Origin: Candidatus Bathyoplasma sp. NZ
Lineage (GTDB): Bacteria; Bacillota_I; Bacilli_A; MAG-NZ
Assembly (NCBI GenBank): GCA_013332095.1
Contig: JABENI010000006.1
Location: 61,130-125,129 of the forward strand
Length of the DNA: 64,000 nucleotides
Direction of reading: 5' to 3'
Shown here: positions 55,641 to 63,874 of the stretch, piece by piece
Position numbering within the stretch: the stretch's first letter is position 1
Layout of the letters: every line of letters starts with the position of its first letter
Notes under the pieces: generated by a model
Told to the model about the DNA's origin: nothing
Database searches by the model: none
Seen by the model: only the letters and a program-made list of their open reading frames with translations
Translations under genes and position numbers: made by a program

Positions 55641-55705
55641 TATCTATTTATTATATGCCTTTTTTAAAATAAATTCATACTATTGTAACTATTTAAAAAA
55701 ATTAT

Positions 55706-56014
55706 TTACAGTACAGGTAATTTATTTTTTAATTCATTTTTAAAATTTTTAACTGCATTAGTATCATTTATCTCTTTCATTATAATTAAAATATCAATCA
55801 ATTCTTTAACTAAAATATAATTTTTTAAACTATTAATAAGATCATCTTTATTATCGTTATCCTTGATAAGATTTTTAAAATTTGAAAGGACACTATCATT
55901 TTGTTTCACATTATTATTTTGTTTTGTGACTAAAGAATATCTGTTAAAAAGGAACTTACCTACGAACTTATATATAATTGCAGCACATTCAATAATTTCT
56001 TTTGCATTTTCCAT
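55706..56014 (-). CDS. C-terminal piece of an LFDKK-repeat membrane protein paralogue
   Basis: 102 residues: MENAKEIIECAAIIYKFVGK, NRYSLVTKQNNNVKQND, then LKNYILVKELIDILIIMKEI and NAVKNFKNELKNKLPVL. It matches the end of the broken gene at 52292-53171. It might be made from ATG 56014, but no N-terminal membrane part remains and no clear RBS is seen, so probably a relic. Confidence 0.45.
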   Translation of the reverse strand: MENAKEIIECAAIIYKFVGKFLFNRYSLVTKQNNNVKQNDSVLSNFKNLIKDNDNKDDLINSLKNYILVKELIDILIIMKEINDTNAVKNFKNELKNKLPVL

Positions 56015-56031
56015 TTTAAAAGGAATATTCT

Positions 56032-56229
56032 ATGGTTCTTAAAGACATTCTTCAGATTTCTCTAGGAGTTGTTGATCAAAGCTATTTTGAATTACAAGAT
56101 AAATTAAAAAAATATAAAAAACAAGCGAATGAAATTTCTTATGAAATTGATAAATATAATACAACAATCAAAGTTAAAAAACAGATATATAAAAAATATA
56201 ATTTGGGTGAAAATGTCAAAAAATCTTAA
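56032..56229 (+). CDS. Hypothetical 65-residue coiled-coil-like protein
   Basis: ATG 56032 after AAAAGGAATATTCT. LQDKLKKYKKQANEISYEID then KYNTTIKVKKQIYKKYN suggests a coiled helix. An IS6 fragment begins just after the stop, so the end may be cut. Unknown. Confidence 0.35.
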   Translation: MVLKDILQISLGVVDQSYFELQDKLKKYKKQANEISYEIDKYNTTIKVKKQIYKKYNLGENVKKS

Positions 56230-56249
56230 ATTGAAATAGATAAATTATT

Positions 56250-56473
56250 GTTTAGTAAGTATGATTTCGTTCTTCTAAAATTTCTTTTAAATCTCTATAA
56301 GATAGAGGATATTTTAAATACCATCTTACAGCCAATAAAATAATATTCTCTGTAAAATGTCTTCCCTTAAAATAATTTTCTATTTTCATCACCTCATATG
56401 TGTGATAAGATTATATCAGATTTGTTCATAATACGAGAATTTTTATATTTAAAAAAACTTTGCAACAGAACCG
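56250..56473 (-). mobile_element. IS6-family fragment, N-terminal half
   Basis: Minus strand: ATGAAAATAGAAAATTATTT (MKIENYFKGRHFTENIILLA), then RWYLKYPLSYRDLKEILEER. The outer end AACTTTGCAACAGAACC at 56456-56472 is exact. The C-terminal half of the transposase is absent. Confidence 0.8.
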
Positions 56474-56474
56474 A

Positions 56475-56510
56475 AAAAAGTAACTTAATAAAAAGTTACT
56501 TTTTTTATTA
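56475..56510. terminator. Bidirectional hairpin terminator
   Basis: AAAAAAGTAACTT-AATAA-AAGTTACTTTTTTT. It ends the minus-strand bacteriocin locus. Confidence 0.8.
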
Positions 56511-56575
56511 TACTAAATTATATTTTAAACCAGAATCCAACCAATTCCAATGAAAGTAAAAATTTACACCTTTAT

Positions 56576-56668
56576 CTAACTATTTAGGATGTTATAAATT
56601 CCTAAAACAAAACCAATAGTTCCAAAAATTATACTTAAAATTGCTAAAAACTTATTATTATTTTTCAT
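56576..56668 (-). CDS. 30-residue membrane peptide, possible bacteriocin immunity peptide
   Basis: TGGGAG then ATG 56668. MKNNNKFLAILSIIFGTIG starts a single span that runs to GIYNILNS. It begins 24 bases after the bacteriocin gene ends, on the same strand. Very small one-span peptides often follow such bacteriocins as immunity factors; only position supports this. Confidence 0.5.
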   Translation of the reverse strand: MKNNNKFLAILSIIFGTIGFVLGIYNILNS

Positions 56669-56691
56669 ATAATCTCCCATATATAACGAAC

Positions 56692-56966
56692 CTAATAATA
56701 CCATATATTGCAACTACTGGAAACTCCTGCAATAAAAGGATCACTAAATGCTGCTAGTACACCTACAATAGTTGTACCTAAAGCACTAATGCCATTGTTA
56801 TATCCCAAAGTGATGTTAGCAACAATTGATGCAATTTTTGTCGCAACATTTTTAACTAAATTGAGAAAACTAAAGGGTTTATTCACCCCCACCTACCATT
56901 AACTCCATACATCTCTTCTTCATTCATTACTTCCCACGAATTATCTAAAGTCATTGCGTAAGACAT
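56692..56966 (-). pseudogene. Class II-type bacteriocin precursor, one-base frameshift at leader/core border
   Basis: ATG 56966 (GAGGGG eight bases upstream) starts a leader MSYAMTLDNSWEVMNEEEMY followed by GVNG-R-W-G then TGA. The leader has the 'EEMYxVxGG' style of double-glycine leaders. One more G in the run at 56886-56890 would continue into VNKPFSFLNLVKNVATKIAS and ITLGYNNGISALGTTIVGVL with AAFSDPFIAGVSSS, a hydrophobic helical core of about 65 residues. The lesion is a homopolymer, so an error in the reading is possible. HlyD and ABC export gene relics lie upstream on the same strand. Confidence 0.6.
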
Positions 56967-57040
56967 AAACATCACCCCTCTTTCTTGTCTGATTTTAAAT
57001 CACTAATGACAAATTAGTAATTGAAGTAAAAAGTTTTGTA

Positions 57041-57165
57041 TTAGTCAATTACACCTTTTTTCATAAGGTCTGAAACTAAATCACTATAGTTATTTCCTGC
57101 ATCAGCGCATAAATAGTAGACCCTAACTAAGTTATCAGATAGTGATATTGCTCTAGAATAAGGTA
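57041..57165 (-). pseudogene. Short gene tail in the bacteriocin locus
   Basis: Minus frame RAISLSDNLVRVYYLCADAG, NNYSDLVSDLMKKGVID then TAA. No start seen; family not recognised. Confidence 0.3.
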
Positions 57166-57299
57166 AATTTTAATACAAGGTACAGTATAAAGTATTCATT
57201 TTTTTAATTATCTAATAAATATTTTAATATTACAATAATTTTTTATATTTTTATGATTCAAGTCCTACGCAATTTTTATATAAACTGACATATCTACAA

Positions 57300-58013
57300 A
57301 ATCTTTATCTATTTTCTTCCTTTTCTTTATGCACCATTACTTGATGAGTAGGGACTTTTGGATCTAATTCGTTTTTCTTTATATATTCTTGGCATTCTCT
57401 AGTAGCCACGCTTGCATTTTTGGATAACCCTTTGTACGTGCCATGATGCAATTTTCGAATATATAATCAGGATGGTACACATATCTATTATTACCTTTTA
57501 TAGTTTGCTCTGCTTCTAATAAAAATTTCATATCGATTCTTTGCTTACCTGTTTAAAAATTAATACCCATTGTAATTGTGTAAACTCTTTTCACTTTTGC
57601 GTCAAACTCTCCTATATATTTGGACATATTAATAATAACTTCATCAATTTCATTATTCGCTAAAATAATTCTATAATCAAGTACGTGCTTTAATTTAAGC
57701 GTATTTTTTTTCGTTACGAAATCCAAATTTATGCACCTCTTTTATTACACATACATTTTCTTCGAAATGACACTTAAATTTCTTACTGTTTGCCATCCAA
57801 TAGAGGAAATTCTCCCCCTTTTCATTATTAGTTTTGTATGTATAAATTATGTTCAAGCTCTTTACCACCAATTTCAACTGGTTTTACATAAAATATATTC
57901 CAACATTTACCAAATTGATTAAACACCATTTTTCTTCCAGAGTAATCTAGAATTTCTTTTTTTATACCATATTTTTTAATCCATATTTTTTGAACCATCT
58001 TTTTACTGAACAT
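57300..58013 (-). pseudogene. Unrecognised gene in the bacteriocin locus, several frameshifts
   Basis: Minus-strand pieces in order: KKYGIKKEILDYSGRKMVFN, WNIFYVKPVEIGGKELEHNL, ENFLYWMANSKKFKCHFEEN, LDYRIILANNEIDEVIINMS, KQRIDMKFLLEAEQTIKGNN and IFENCIMARTKGYPKMQAWL. They add up to about 230 residues of one protein in shifting frames. It lies between the HlyD-like gene and the precursor. No family recognised. Confidence 0.4.
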
Positions 58014-58015
58014 CA

Positions 58016-58752
58016 GTCAAATAACCATAATCCTAATTTATCGATGATATAGTATAAGTACCTTTGCTTATCTATTATGACCCTACCTTCTATTTGCATT
58101 CCTACTTTTATATTTACCTTTTCTCCATTTGCCTCTAAATAATTTTATTTAGTTCTGTCTTTGCAAGGTAATAAGATTGCTTTGATTCTGGATCTACTGT
58201 TGAATCAATATCGATACTTGTTATTGTTGCTTCCGCAACCCATATTTCCTTGAGCTACCCCTTTACTAATTTTGCAATATCTCGATTTGCAATGAAAAAA
58301 TTAACACTCAATTTAGAACTAGTATTTTCAATATCTATCGCAGATAATACCGTCGTATCTCCTTTTATTAACTCACCTACTTCTAATTTTTCAATATAAT
58401 GGACTTGACCATTTTGTGGTGTTTTTAATTTGTAGGATTCTGTATCTTCACCACCAAAACTATCTTGTAATTGAATAATTAAATCCCCTTCATTTATCGT
58501 ATCACCTTCTTGATAAAATATTTCTTCAACAAAGGACGATACTTGAGATACTACTTTTGAGGAATTACTAGTCTCTGCAATTCCAACTGACTTCACCACT
58601 ATTTCTTTTTTTGCCAAATAACTCCAGACCAATAAAAATAATAGCAAAAACAATAATATATAGAAAAACTATAAAAAGAATTTTGGAATTTTTTGTTCTA
58701 CAAATTTTCTTGTTTCAGTTATATCATCAAATTCAATTAATATTTCTTTCAT
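58016..58752 (-). pseudogene. HlyD/ComB-like bacteriocin export accessory protein, nonsense-broken
   Basis: ATG 58752: MKEILIEFDDITETRKFVEQ, a TAG (58669-58671), the membrane span ILLFLLLFLLVWSYLAKKEI, then VVSQVSSFVEEIFYQEGDTI and GDLIIQLQ of the biotinyl-lipoyl-like part, ESYKLKTPQNGQVHYIEKLE, a second TAG at 58255-58257, DSTVDPESKQSYYLAKTELN and, after a frame change, VGMQIEGRVIIDKQRYLYYI with LGLWLFD. This is the full outline of ComB/HlyD membrane-fusion proteins that serve double-glycine peptide exporters. Confidence 0.75.
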
Positions 58753-58789
58753 AATTAACCTCTTCAACCCATCTCAATTTGTCTTTTTC

Positions 58790-59306
58790 ACAATTTGTAA
58801 TAAAAGCCTTAATTCTTTGTGTGACCCTATTTCTTTAATTTCTCCCTTGTCAAGCAGAATAACCTTATCACATTTTTTTATAGTTGATAGTCTGGGGGCT
58901 ATTATTATGCTTGATAAATGTTTTTATTTGCCTTTACGATTGCTTCTTCGGTAGTTGCATCTAAATTACTAGTAACTTCATCAAGAATTAATATTTCTGG
59001 TTCTTTTAGTATCGCCCTTGCAATTGCAAGCCTTTGCCTTTGTCCACCACTTAAATTAGCCCCACCTTCTATTAACTCACTCAAATATTTTTTAGGAAGT
59101 TGAACTACGTATTCATGTACTTTAAAATCTTTACACACTTCAATCATCTTTTCGCTAGTAATTAAATCATTCCCCATTTTCAGATTATTTTCAACAGTTC
59201 CTGAGAATAAAAATACATCTTGTGAAATATATCCTATTTTTTCTCTTAAGGAAACTTTACTAATAATATCAAGAGATTTTTCATCAATTGCAATTTTGCC
59301 TTTTGT
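58790..59306 (-). pseudogene. Bacteriocin ABC exporter, C-terminal ATPase remnant
   Basis: Minus frame: [40 protein letters not shown], then [20 protein letters not shown] (signature) and [20 protein letters not shown] (Walker B). After a frame change [20 protein letters not shown] ends the domain. The Walker A, membrane domain and any C39 peptidase lie beyond a recombination junction at about 59306 and are lost. It precedes the HlyD-like gene, as comA precedes comB. Confidence 0.8.
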
Positions 59307-59315
59307 AGCTCAGCA

Positions 59316-59977
59316 AATAGAGGATGTACCAGCGAATAGAAGAAGAATTGCCCATGCTTACTTAGAAACTATTGGTAACAAAGAATATACCTTATATAAA
59401 TTAGAAATAAAATTTTTAAAATTTATCAAAAACTTTGTTGAAGCAGCAGAGTTAAGAAAATATAAAAAAAATATTATCTAGTAAAAAAATTAATTAAAAG
59501 TATTGATACAAAAATAATTGAATCGGCTATGAAAATTTATGAGAAATACGAAAATTATTTAGAAGAGAAAAATTGGTTATCATCAATATCTCTGTATTTA
59601 GAAAAAAAATAACTAAACTAAACAGATTAAAATATAATTTTGAATTTGATATTTTTCATAAAAAAGTTGATGATATATTTAAAACATCGATGGAAGATAA
59701 CAATACGAAATCGTTTAATTTGAGTTTTGTTTATCCAGTTGATTTTGTATATGGAAAATATGATCAGCATTCATTTAAGGTCATTAAAGAAAAAAGAAAT
59801 AAGAATGCATCAGTATCGGTTGCTGTACTACCAAGATTTAAAAATACTACAATGAGTGAATCCGAACATAGAATTTTGAATTATCAAGCAACCAATAGGA
59901 TTTTCAATGAGATAGACAAAGAAAGAAAAAAAACATCTAAAGAACTAGATGAAGTAAATTTTGATGTTTTTGAATAG
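59316..59977 (+). pseudogene. Repeated cassette gene 1, copy D (frameshifted)
   Basis: Frames in order: NRRRIAHAYLETIGNKEYTL, KFIKNFVEAAELRKYKKNII, KKLIKSIDTKIIESAMKIYE, then NRLKYNFEFDIFHKKVDDIF, SFNLSFVYPVDFVYGKYDQH and VAVLPRFKNTTMSESEHRIL ending VNFDVFE. About 220 residues of one helical-then-beta protein with two frame changes. The last 135 residues (59573-59977) stay open. The next cassette gene starts 9 bases on. Family unknown; phage or plasmid origin is possible. Confidence 0.5.
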
Positions 59978-59985
59978 GAGAAATT

Positions 59986-60135
59986 ATGATAGAAATTGAA
60001 AATAGAATTATAAATATAGATGATATCAATTATGTTGATTATGACAACAATATGTTGATTCTGAAAAACAATGAAAAAATAAAAATTAAGGAAATAGATG
60101 AAGTAGTTAAAAAAATAGCTGCTCAGATTGTATAG
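59986..60135 (+). CDS. Repeated cassette gene 2, copy D (49 residues)
   Basis: ATAGGAGAAATT then ATG. MIEIENRIINIDDINYVDYD, NNMLILKNNEKIKIKEIDEV, ending KKIAAQIV. It is conserved at 54276, in part at 48555. Short beta-rich start and a helical end. Function unknown. Confidence 0.55.
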   Translation: MIEIENRIINIDDINYVDYDNNMLILKNNEKIKIKEIDEVVKKIAAQIV

Positions 60136-60143
60136 GTGAAAAT

Positions 60144-60440
60144 ATGAATAAATATGAAAAAGATATAAATGAATTAACTAGAAGAAAAAAAGCAATTGAA
60201 AGCGAATTTAAAAAACAAAAAAACATTTCACTTGAATATCATGATTACAAAATAAAAAATAGAGGTAAATATAGAACATTTACATCATGGTCCAAAAGTG
60301 CAGGATTTAGAAAAATGGTAGAAGAAAAAAAAGATAGTAGAGGAAAAGGTCTAAAGAATTATAAATTCAAAGGCGAAACGTTATCACTGAACAAAATAAA
60401 CACAAAAATAAGTAATCTAATATACAAAATGATAACATAG
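60144..60440 (+). CDS. Repeated cassette gene 3, copy D (98 residues)
   Basis: AGGTGAAAAT then ATG. Charged helical start MNKYEKDINELTRRKKAIES, then SLEYHDYKIKNRGKYRTFTS, KDSRGKGLKNYKFKGETLSL and a last helix. Other copies (51080, 54427) continue about 130 residues further, so this one is shortened at its 3' end. Function unknown; high Lys/Arg would allow nucleic-acid binding. Confidence 0.5.
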   Translation: MNKYEKDINELTRRKKAIESEFKKQKNISLEYHDYKIKNRGKYRTFTSWSKSAGFRKMVEEKKDSRGKGLKNYKFKGETLSLNKINTKISNLIYKMIT

Positions 60441-60640
60441 ATGGAATATGGAATATATTATATGTTATTTTTAAAATAAATACAATATTTAATCAAAATT
60501 ATTCTTTTATTTTTATTGGATTTGAAACTGGTATTGCATAGTCTATGTTTAAATGAAATCTGAGCACCTAATTTGTATTAATTGGATTTTTTTACTAAAT
60601 ATGATAAACTATAAAGAGTAATGAAAAGGAGGTGGAATTT

Positions 60641-60679
60641 ATGTTATTTTGGGTTTTTTGGGTGTTATCTATGCTATAG
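60641..60679 (+). CDS. 12-residue hydrophobic micro-ORF
   Basis: MLFWVFWVLSML then TAG. AAAGGAGGTGGAATTT before the ATG is the best RBS in this region. TTGCATAGTCTATGTTTAAA upstream is shared with the 55.4 kb copy. The downstream sequence keeps TTATTTGATTGTTGTAAAAA but the usual terminator is replaced by another at 60780. Confidence 0.45.
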   Translation: MLFWVFWVLSML

Positions 60680-60779
60680 GCGAGTAGACACATCCCAACT
60701 TTCGTAGTCTAATACTTTATTTGATTGTTGTAAAAAAAAAGGACTTTTATAATGTTTTCAAAAAATCATTTAGAACAAA

Positions 60780-60814
60780 AAAAAGAGATTCATTAATTAA
60801 TCTCTTTTTTTTCT
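60780..60814. terminator. Bidirectional terminator
   Basis: AAAGAGATT-CATTAATT-AATCTCTTTTTTTT with an A run before and a T run after. Confidence 0.8.
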
Positions 60815-60956
60815 CTAAATTTACTATTATAGTTGATGATTTATCCTGGTGATTTATCCTGGTGATTTTATTAATTAATGAGAATTGTACATATATTTTT
60901 AAATATTTTTTGTTTTTGATTATTGTTACATGTATCCATCCAATTAAAAAATTTAA

Positions 60957-61798
60957 TTATATACTAAGTAATTGCATGAAATACGTTTGTAGTACTTCAA
61001 TTTCTGTAGTTTTATATTCTTTTTGGATTGAATATAATGTCTTAAAGAAATACTCATCTAAAATAATTTTTTTAAGTTCAGGGTCTTTAAATAATTCCTT
61101 GTTTGAAGTAATATTTTTTAATACATTTTTATTATGATTTAATTTTTTAATTTCAGAATTATATTTTGCGGCTAAATTATTTTTATAAATAGATATTTTA
61201 TTGTGCATAAAAATATTTATAATAATCATCATATTTATAATGAACATTTTTATTTTTTTAAAATTTACATCTTTTGAATGATTTTTAAATATAAATTGAA
61301 ATTGTTCGGATGTCCAGTATGCTTGTTTTATTTTCATTGCCGTTCCAAAATCTGATATTTTTCAGTCAAAAGAATAAAATTCATATAGATTTCCTGTTTT
61401 TTATCGAAAAGTGATATCATATTTGCTTGCTCTAATATATCGAGATTTTGTTCCCTACTGAGGTCTGCAATTTTATTTGATTGCTCTAACATATCTAAAT
61501 TTTGTGTCCTACTGAGTTCTGCAATTTTATTTGATTGCTTTAACATTTTTGCATTTTCTTTTTGTGCGGATACCATGAACAAAAGTGTAAACGCACTAAT
61601 ATAATATGGCATGTACTCTTTTAAGTTTTCAATCGCTGTTTCGTCTCCATTTATCACAGCAATAGTTGTTATTATTAATTTTATTAATATTATTATCATC
61701 AATATTGCCATTATTATCTTCATTATTGTAATTATTATCTTCTTTATTTTCATTATTATCTTTTTTGTTATTGCTAATATTTTATTATTTTTATTCAT
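60957..61798 (-). pseudogene. LFDKK-repeat membrane protein, third array member, internal deletion
   Basis: The upstream part (61334-61798) has an Ile/Lys-rich start, a membrane region, MLKQSNKIAELSRTQNLDML, EQSNKIADLSREQNLDILEQ and ISLFDKKQEIYMNFILLTEK. It then jumps to SDF in another frame and continues AYWTSEQFQFIFKNHSKDVN and KELFKDPELKKIILDEYFFK (60957-61337). Compared with the gene at 61941, about 35 codons are missing at the joint. Confidence 0.75.
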
Positions 61799-61847
61799 TT
61801 GGTTTCTCCTGTATATATATTTATTTTCATGAGCTGTTTCAATTATT

Positions 61848-61892
61848 TTAAATAAACATTTGTTTTAGTAATCCTTTTTTGAGCATTTTGAA
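61848..61892 (-). pseudogene. hsdS 3' tail, third copy
   Basis: FKMLKKGLLKQMFI then TAA, the last residues of a type I specificity subunit. It lies 49 bases before the start of the membrane-protein gene 60957-61798. Confidence 0.6.
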
Positions 61893-61940
61893 GTTTTTTA
61901 ATTATTTTTTTAAAATCAATACAGTGTTTTTAAAAAATTA

Positions 61941-62804
61941 TTAATATAGTGTTATTTCTTGCTCTAAAAACAATATCAGTTCATCAATTTTTTCTTTCTT
62001 AAATTTATCTTTGATTATAAATAATGTATTAAATAAATTCTTATCTAAAGTAATTGTTTCAAGTTTAGGGTCATCTAATATATCTTTCTTCAGAACAATC
62101 TTTTTTAATAAATCTGTATTGGGATTTAAATTATTAATTTGAGAATCATATGAATCATATATTGTTTTTTTTGTATAAATGCATTTGCTATTTTTTACAA
62201 AATGACCTACAAAAATAGACATATGTATAGTGAATAATTTTATATCTATAAAATTTATATTATTTGGATGATTTTTAAATATAAATTTAAATTGTTCACT
62301 TACTCGATATGGTTGTTTCATTTTCATTGTCGTTTCAAAATCTGATATTTTTTGAATATCAGCCAATTCATTGGAATAAATGATATCCTTTATTTGTGTG
62401 TTCAATAATTCAACTTTAACAGATTTTTGAATTAAAAATAATATCGCTTGATATTTTTCAACCAAAAGAATAAAATTCATATAGATTTCATATTTTTTAT
62501 CAAAAAGTGCTATTTTATTTCTTTGCTCTAATATTTTGAAATTTTCTTTAGAAGTGAATTCTGCAATTTTATTTGATTGCTTTAACATTTTGAAATTTTC
62601 TTTAGAAGTGAATTTTGCAATTTTATTCGATTGATCTAATAAATCTAAACTTTTTTTATAATCATTTTTTGTACGAAAATGAATCCATAGTAAGACACTA
62701 GCTGATAACAAAAATGATATGAGAGCTGATATAATTGGTGTGCCATAATCCCAAAAATTTCTCTCAATAATTACTTTAATAATTGGTTCTTCTGTTAAAA
62801 ACAT
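61941..62804 (-). CDS. LFDKK-repeat membrane protein, second array member
   Basis: 287 residues from ATG 62804 (AGGGAG upstream; the ORF opens 14 codons earlier but those precede the RBS). One membrane span near residues 20-45 (ISALISFLLSASVLLWIHF). Then 15-residue repeats: SLDLLDQSNKIAKFTSKENF, KMLKQSNKIAEFTSKENFKI, LEQRNKIALFDKKYEIYMNF. After that a helical cytoplasmic domain with SEQFKFIFKNHPNNINFIDI. Single-span proteins with '..NKIALFDKRYEVY' are widespread but uncharacterised. Intact; sits 54 bases after an hsdS tail. Confidence 0.7.
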   Translation of the reverse strand: MFLTEEPIIKVIIERNFWDYGTPIISALISFLLSASVLLWIHFRTKNDYKKSLDLLDQSNKIAKFTSKENFKMLKQSNKIAEFTSKENFKILEQRNKIALFDKKYEIYMNFILLVEKYQAILFLIQKSVKVELLNTQIKDIIYSNELADIQKISDFETTMKMKQPYRVSEQFKFIFKNHPNNINFIDIKLFTIHMSIFVGHFVKNSKCIYTKKTIYDSYDSQINNLNPNTDLLKKIVLKKDILDDPKLETITLDKNLFNTLFIIKDKFKKEKIDELILFLEQEITLY

Positions 62805-62858
62805 TTTTATTTTCTCCCTATATTTACAATTTTTACAAACATGCAAATTACACTTTAT

Positions 62859-62930
62859 TTAAACAAACAGTTGTTGCAACAATCCTTTTTTAAACAACTT
62901 AAGGTTTTGAAGATTATTTTCTAGCATAAG
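62859..62930 (-). pseudogene. hsdS 3' tail, second copy
   Basis: LENNLQNLKLFKKGLLQQLF then V and TAA. Matches the C-terminus of the hsdS gene at the window edge ('..ENLKLFKKGLLQQMFV'). Confidence 0.75.
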
Positions 62931-63053
62931 GTTACTCTGGTGTTTTTATCCTGGGATATTTATCTTGGAAGATTCGACCATAAGTTCTTTAGATGATTAT
63001 GATTGAGTGTTGGAGTAATAAACCCTGGATGATTCGGCCATAGGTTGTAACAT
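62931..63053. repeat. Short diverged repeat between array members
   Basis: GATTCGACCATAAGTT and GATTCGGCCATAGGTT lie about 60 bases apart. TTATCCTGG/TATCTTGG units here recall TTTATCCTGGTGA repeated at 60840-60866. Unknown role; may be recombination points. Confidence 0.4.
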
Positions 63054-63821
63054 TTAATTAATACGTATTTTATTTTCAAGGTATTCTTCCATTTCATCAA
63101 TTTTGTTATTATTGTATGTTGTCTTGATGAAAATTAAATAACAAAATAAATCCGGTCTTATTTCTATATTTTTTAATTTAGGATCATTTAATATTTCTTC
63201 ATTAATTTTAAAATGATTAAGTAAACCTAAATTAGTTTCAGTAGCATCTTCGCCAGTAATATTTTTATAAATACAATTATCAAGATATTGGGCGAACATA
63301 GACATATTAAATGCAAATAAATAAAATTCTTTTGCTTTGTTTTCATCTATATCAAATACAAAATGCATTTCTTTAATTGTAGAACGTTTTTGAGTATATT
63401 CTTTTAAAGAGTCAATTTTTAATTTATTTTTTTCTAAAGGGTCAAGATAAGTGTATCGATTTAGATAATCGTTTAATTCATCAACAGAAGTGGATATTTC
63501 GATTAGGCTTAATATATTATTATATTTATCAGTGAAATATTTAAAAGCAGAGTATACTTCATATTTTTTATCGAAAAGTGTTATCTTATTTGTTCGCTCT
63601 AACATTTTTAAATTTTCTTCAGCACTGGACTTTGCAATTTTATTTGATTGCTCTGACATTTCGAAATTTTGCTCAGAATTGCGTTTTGAAATTTTATTTG
63701 TATGATAACTGGTCCATGCTAAGATACCAACTGATAAAATAGCTGACATAAATGGTATAAAATAATCCCAGAAATCTTTTTTAACAATTGTTTCAATAAT
63801 TATTTTCTCTGTTAAAAACAT
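63054..63821 (-). CDS. LFDKK-repeat membrane protein, first array member
   Basis: 255 residues. TAGGGAG before ATG 63821. One span at about 17-37 (FIPFMSAILSVGILAWTSYH). Repeats: KRNSEQNFEMSEQSNKIAKS, SAEENLKMLERTNKITLFDK, then KYEVYSAFKYFTDKYNNILS and a helical domain. The end has NHFKINEEILNDPKLKNIEI, matching the DPKLE region of the 61941 paralogue. Intact and 53 bases after the hsdS stop, so probably co-transcribed with hsdS. Confidence 0.7.
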   Translation of the reverse strand: MFLTEKIIIETIVKKDFWDYFIPFMSAILSVGILAWTSYHTNKISKRNSEQNFEMSEQSNKIAKSSAEENLKMLERTNKITLFDKKYEVYSAFKYFTDKYNNILSLIEISTSVDELNDYLNRYTYLDPLEKNKLKIDSLKEYTQKRSTIKEMHFVFDIDENKAKEFYLFAFNMSMFAQYLDNCIYKNITGEDATETNLGLLNHFKINEEILNDPKLKNIEIRPDLFCYLIFIKTTYNNNKIDEMEEYLENKIRIN

Positions 63822-63874
63822 TTTTATTTCTCCCTATATTTACAATTTTTGCAAAGATGTAAAGTATATTTTAT

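Noticed and set aside
59296..59481. 61-codon frame as a separate gene
   Set aside because: It spans the junction of the ABC remnant and cassette gene 1; the first codons are antisense of the ATPase.
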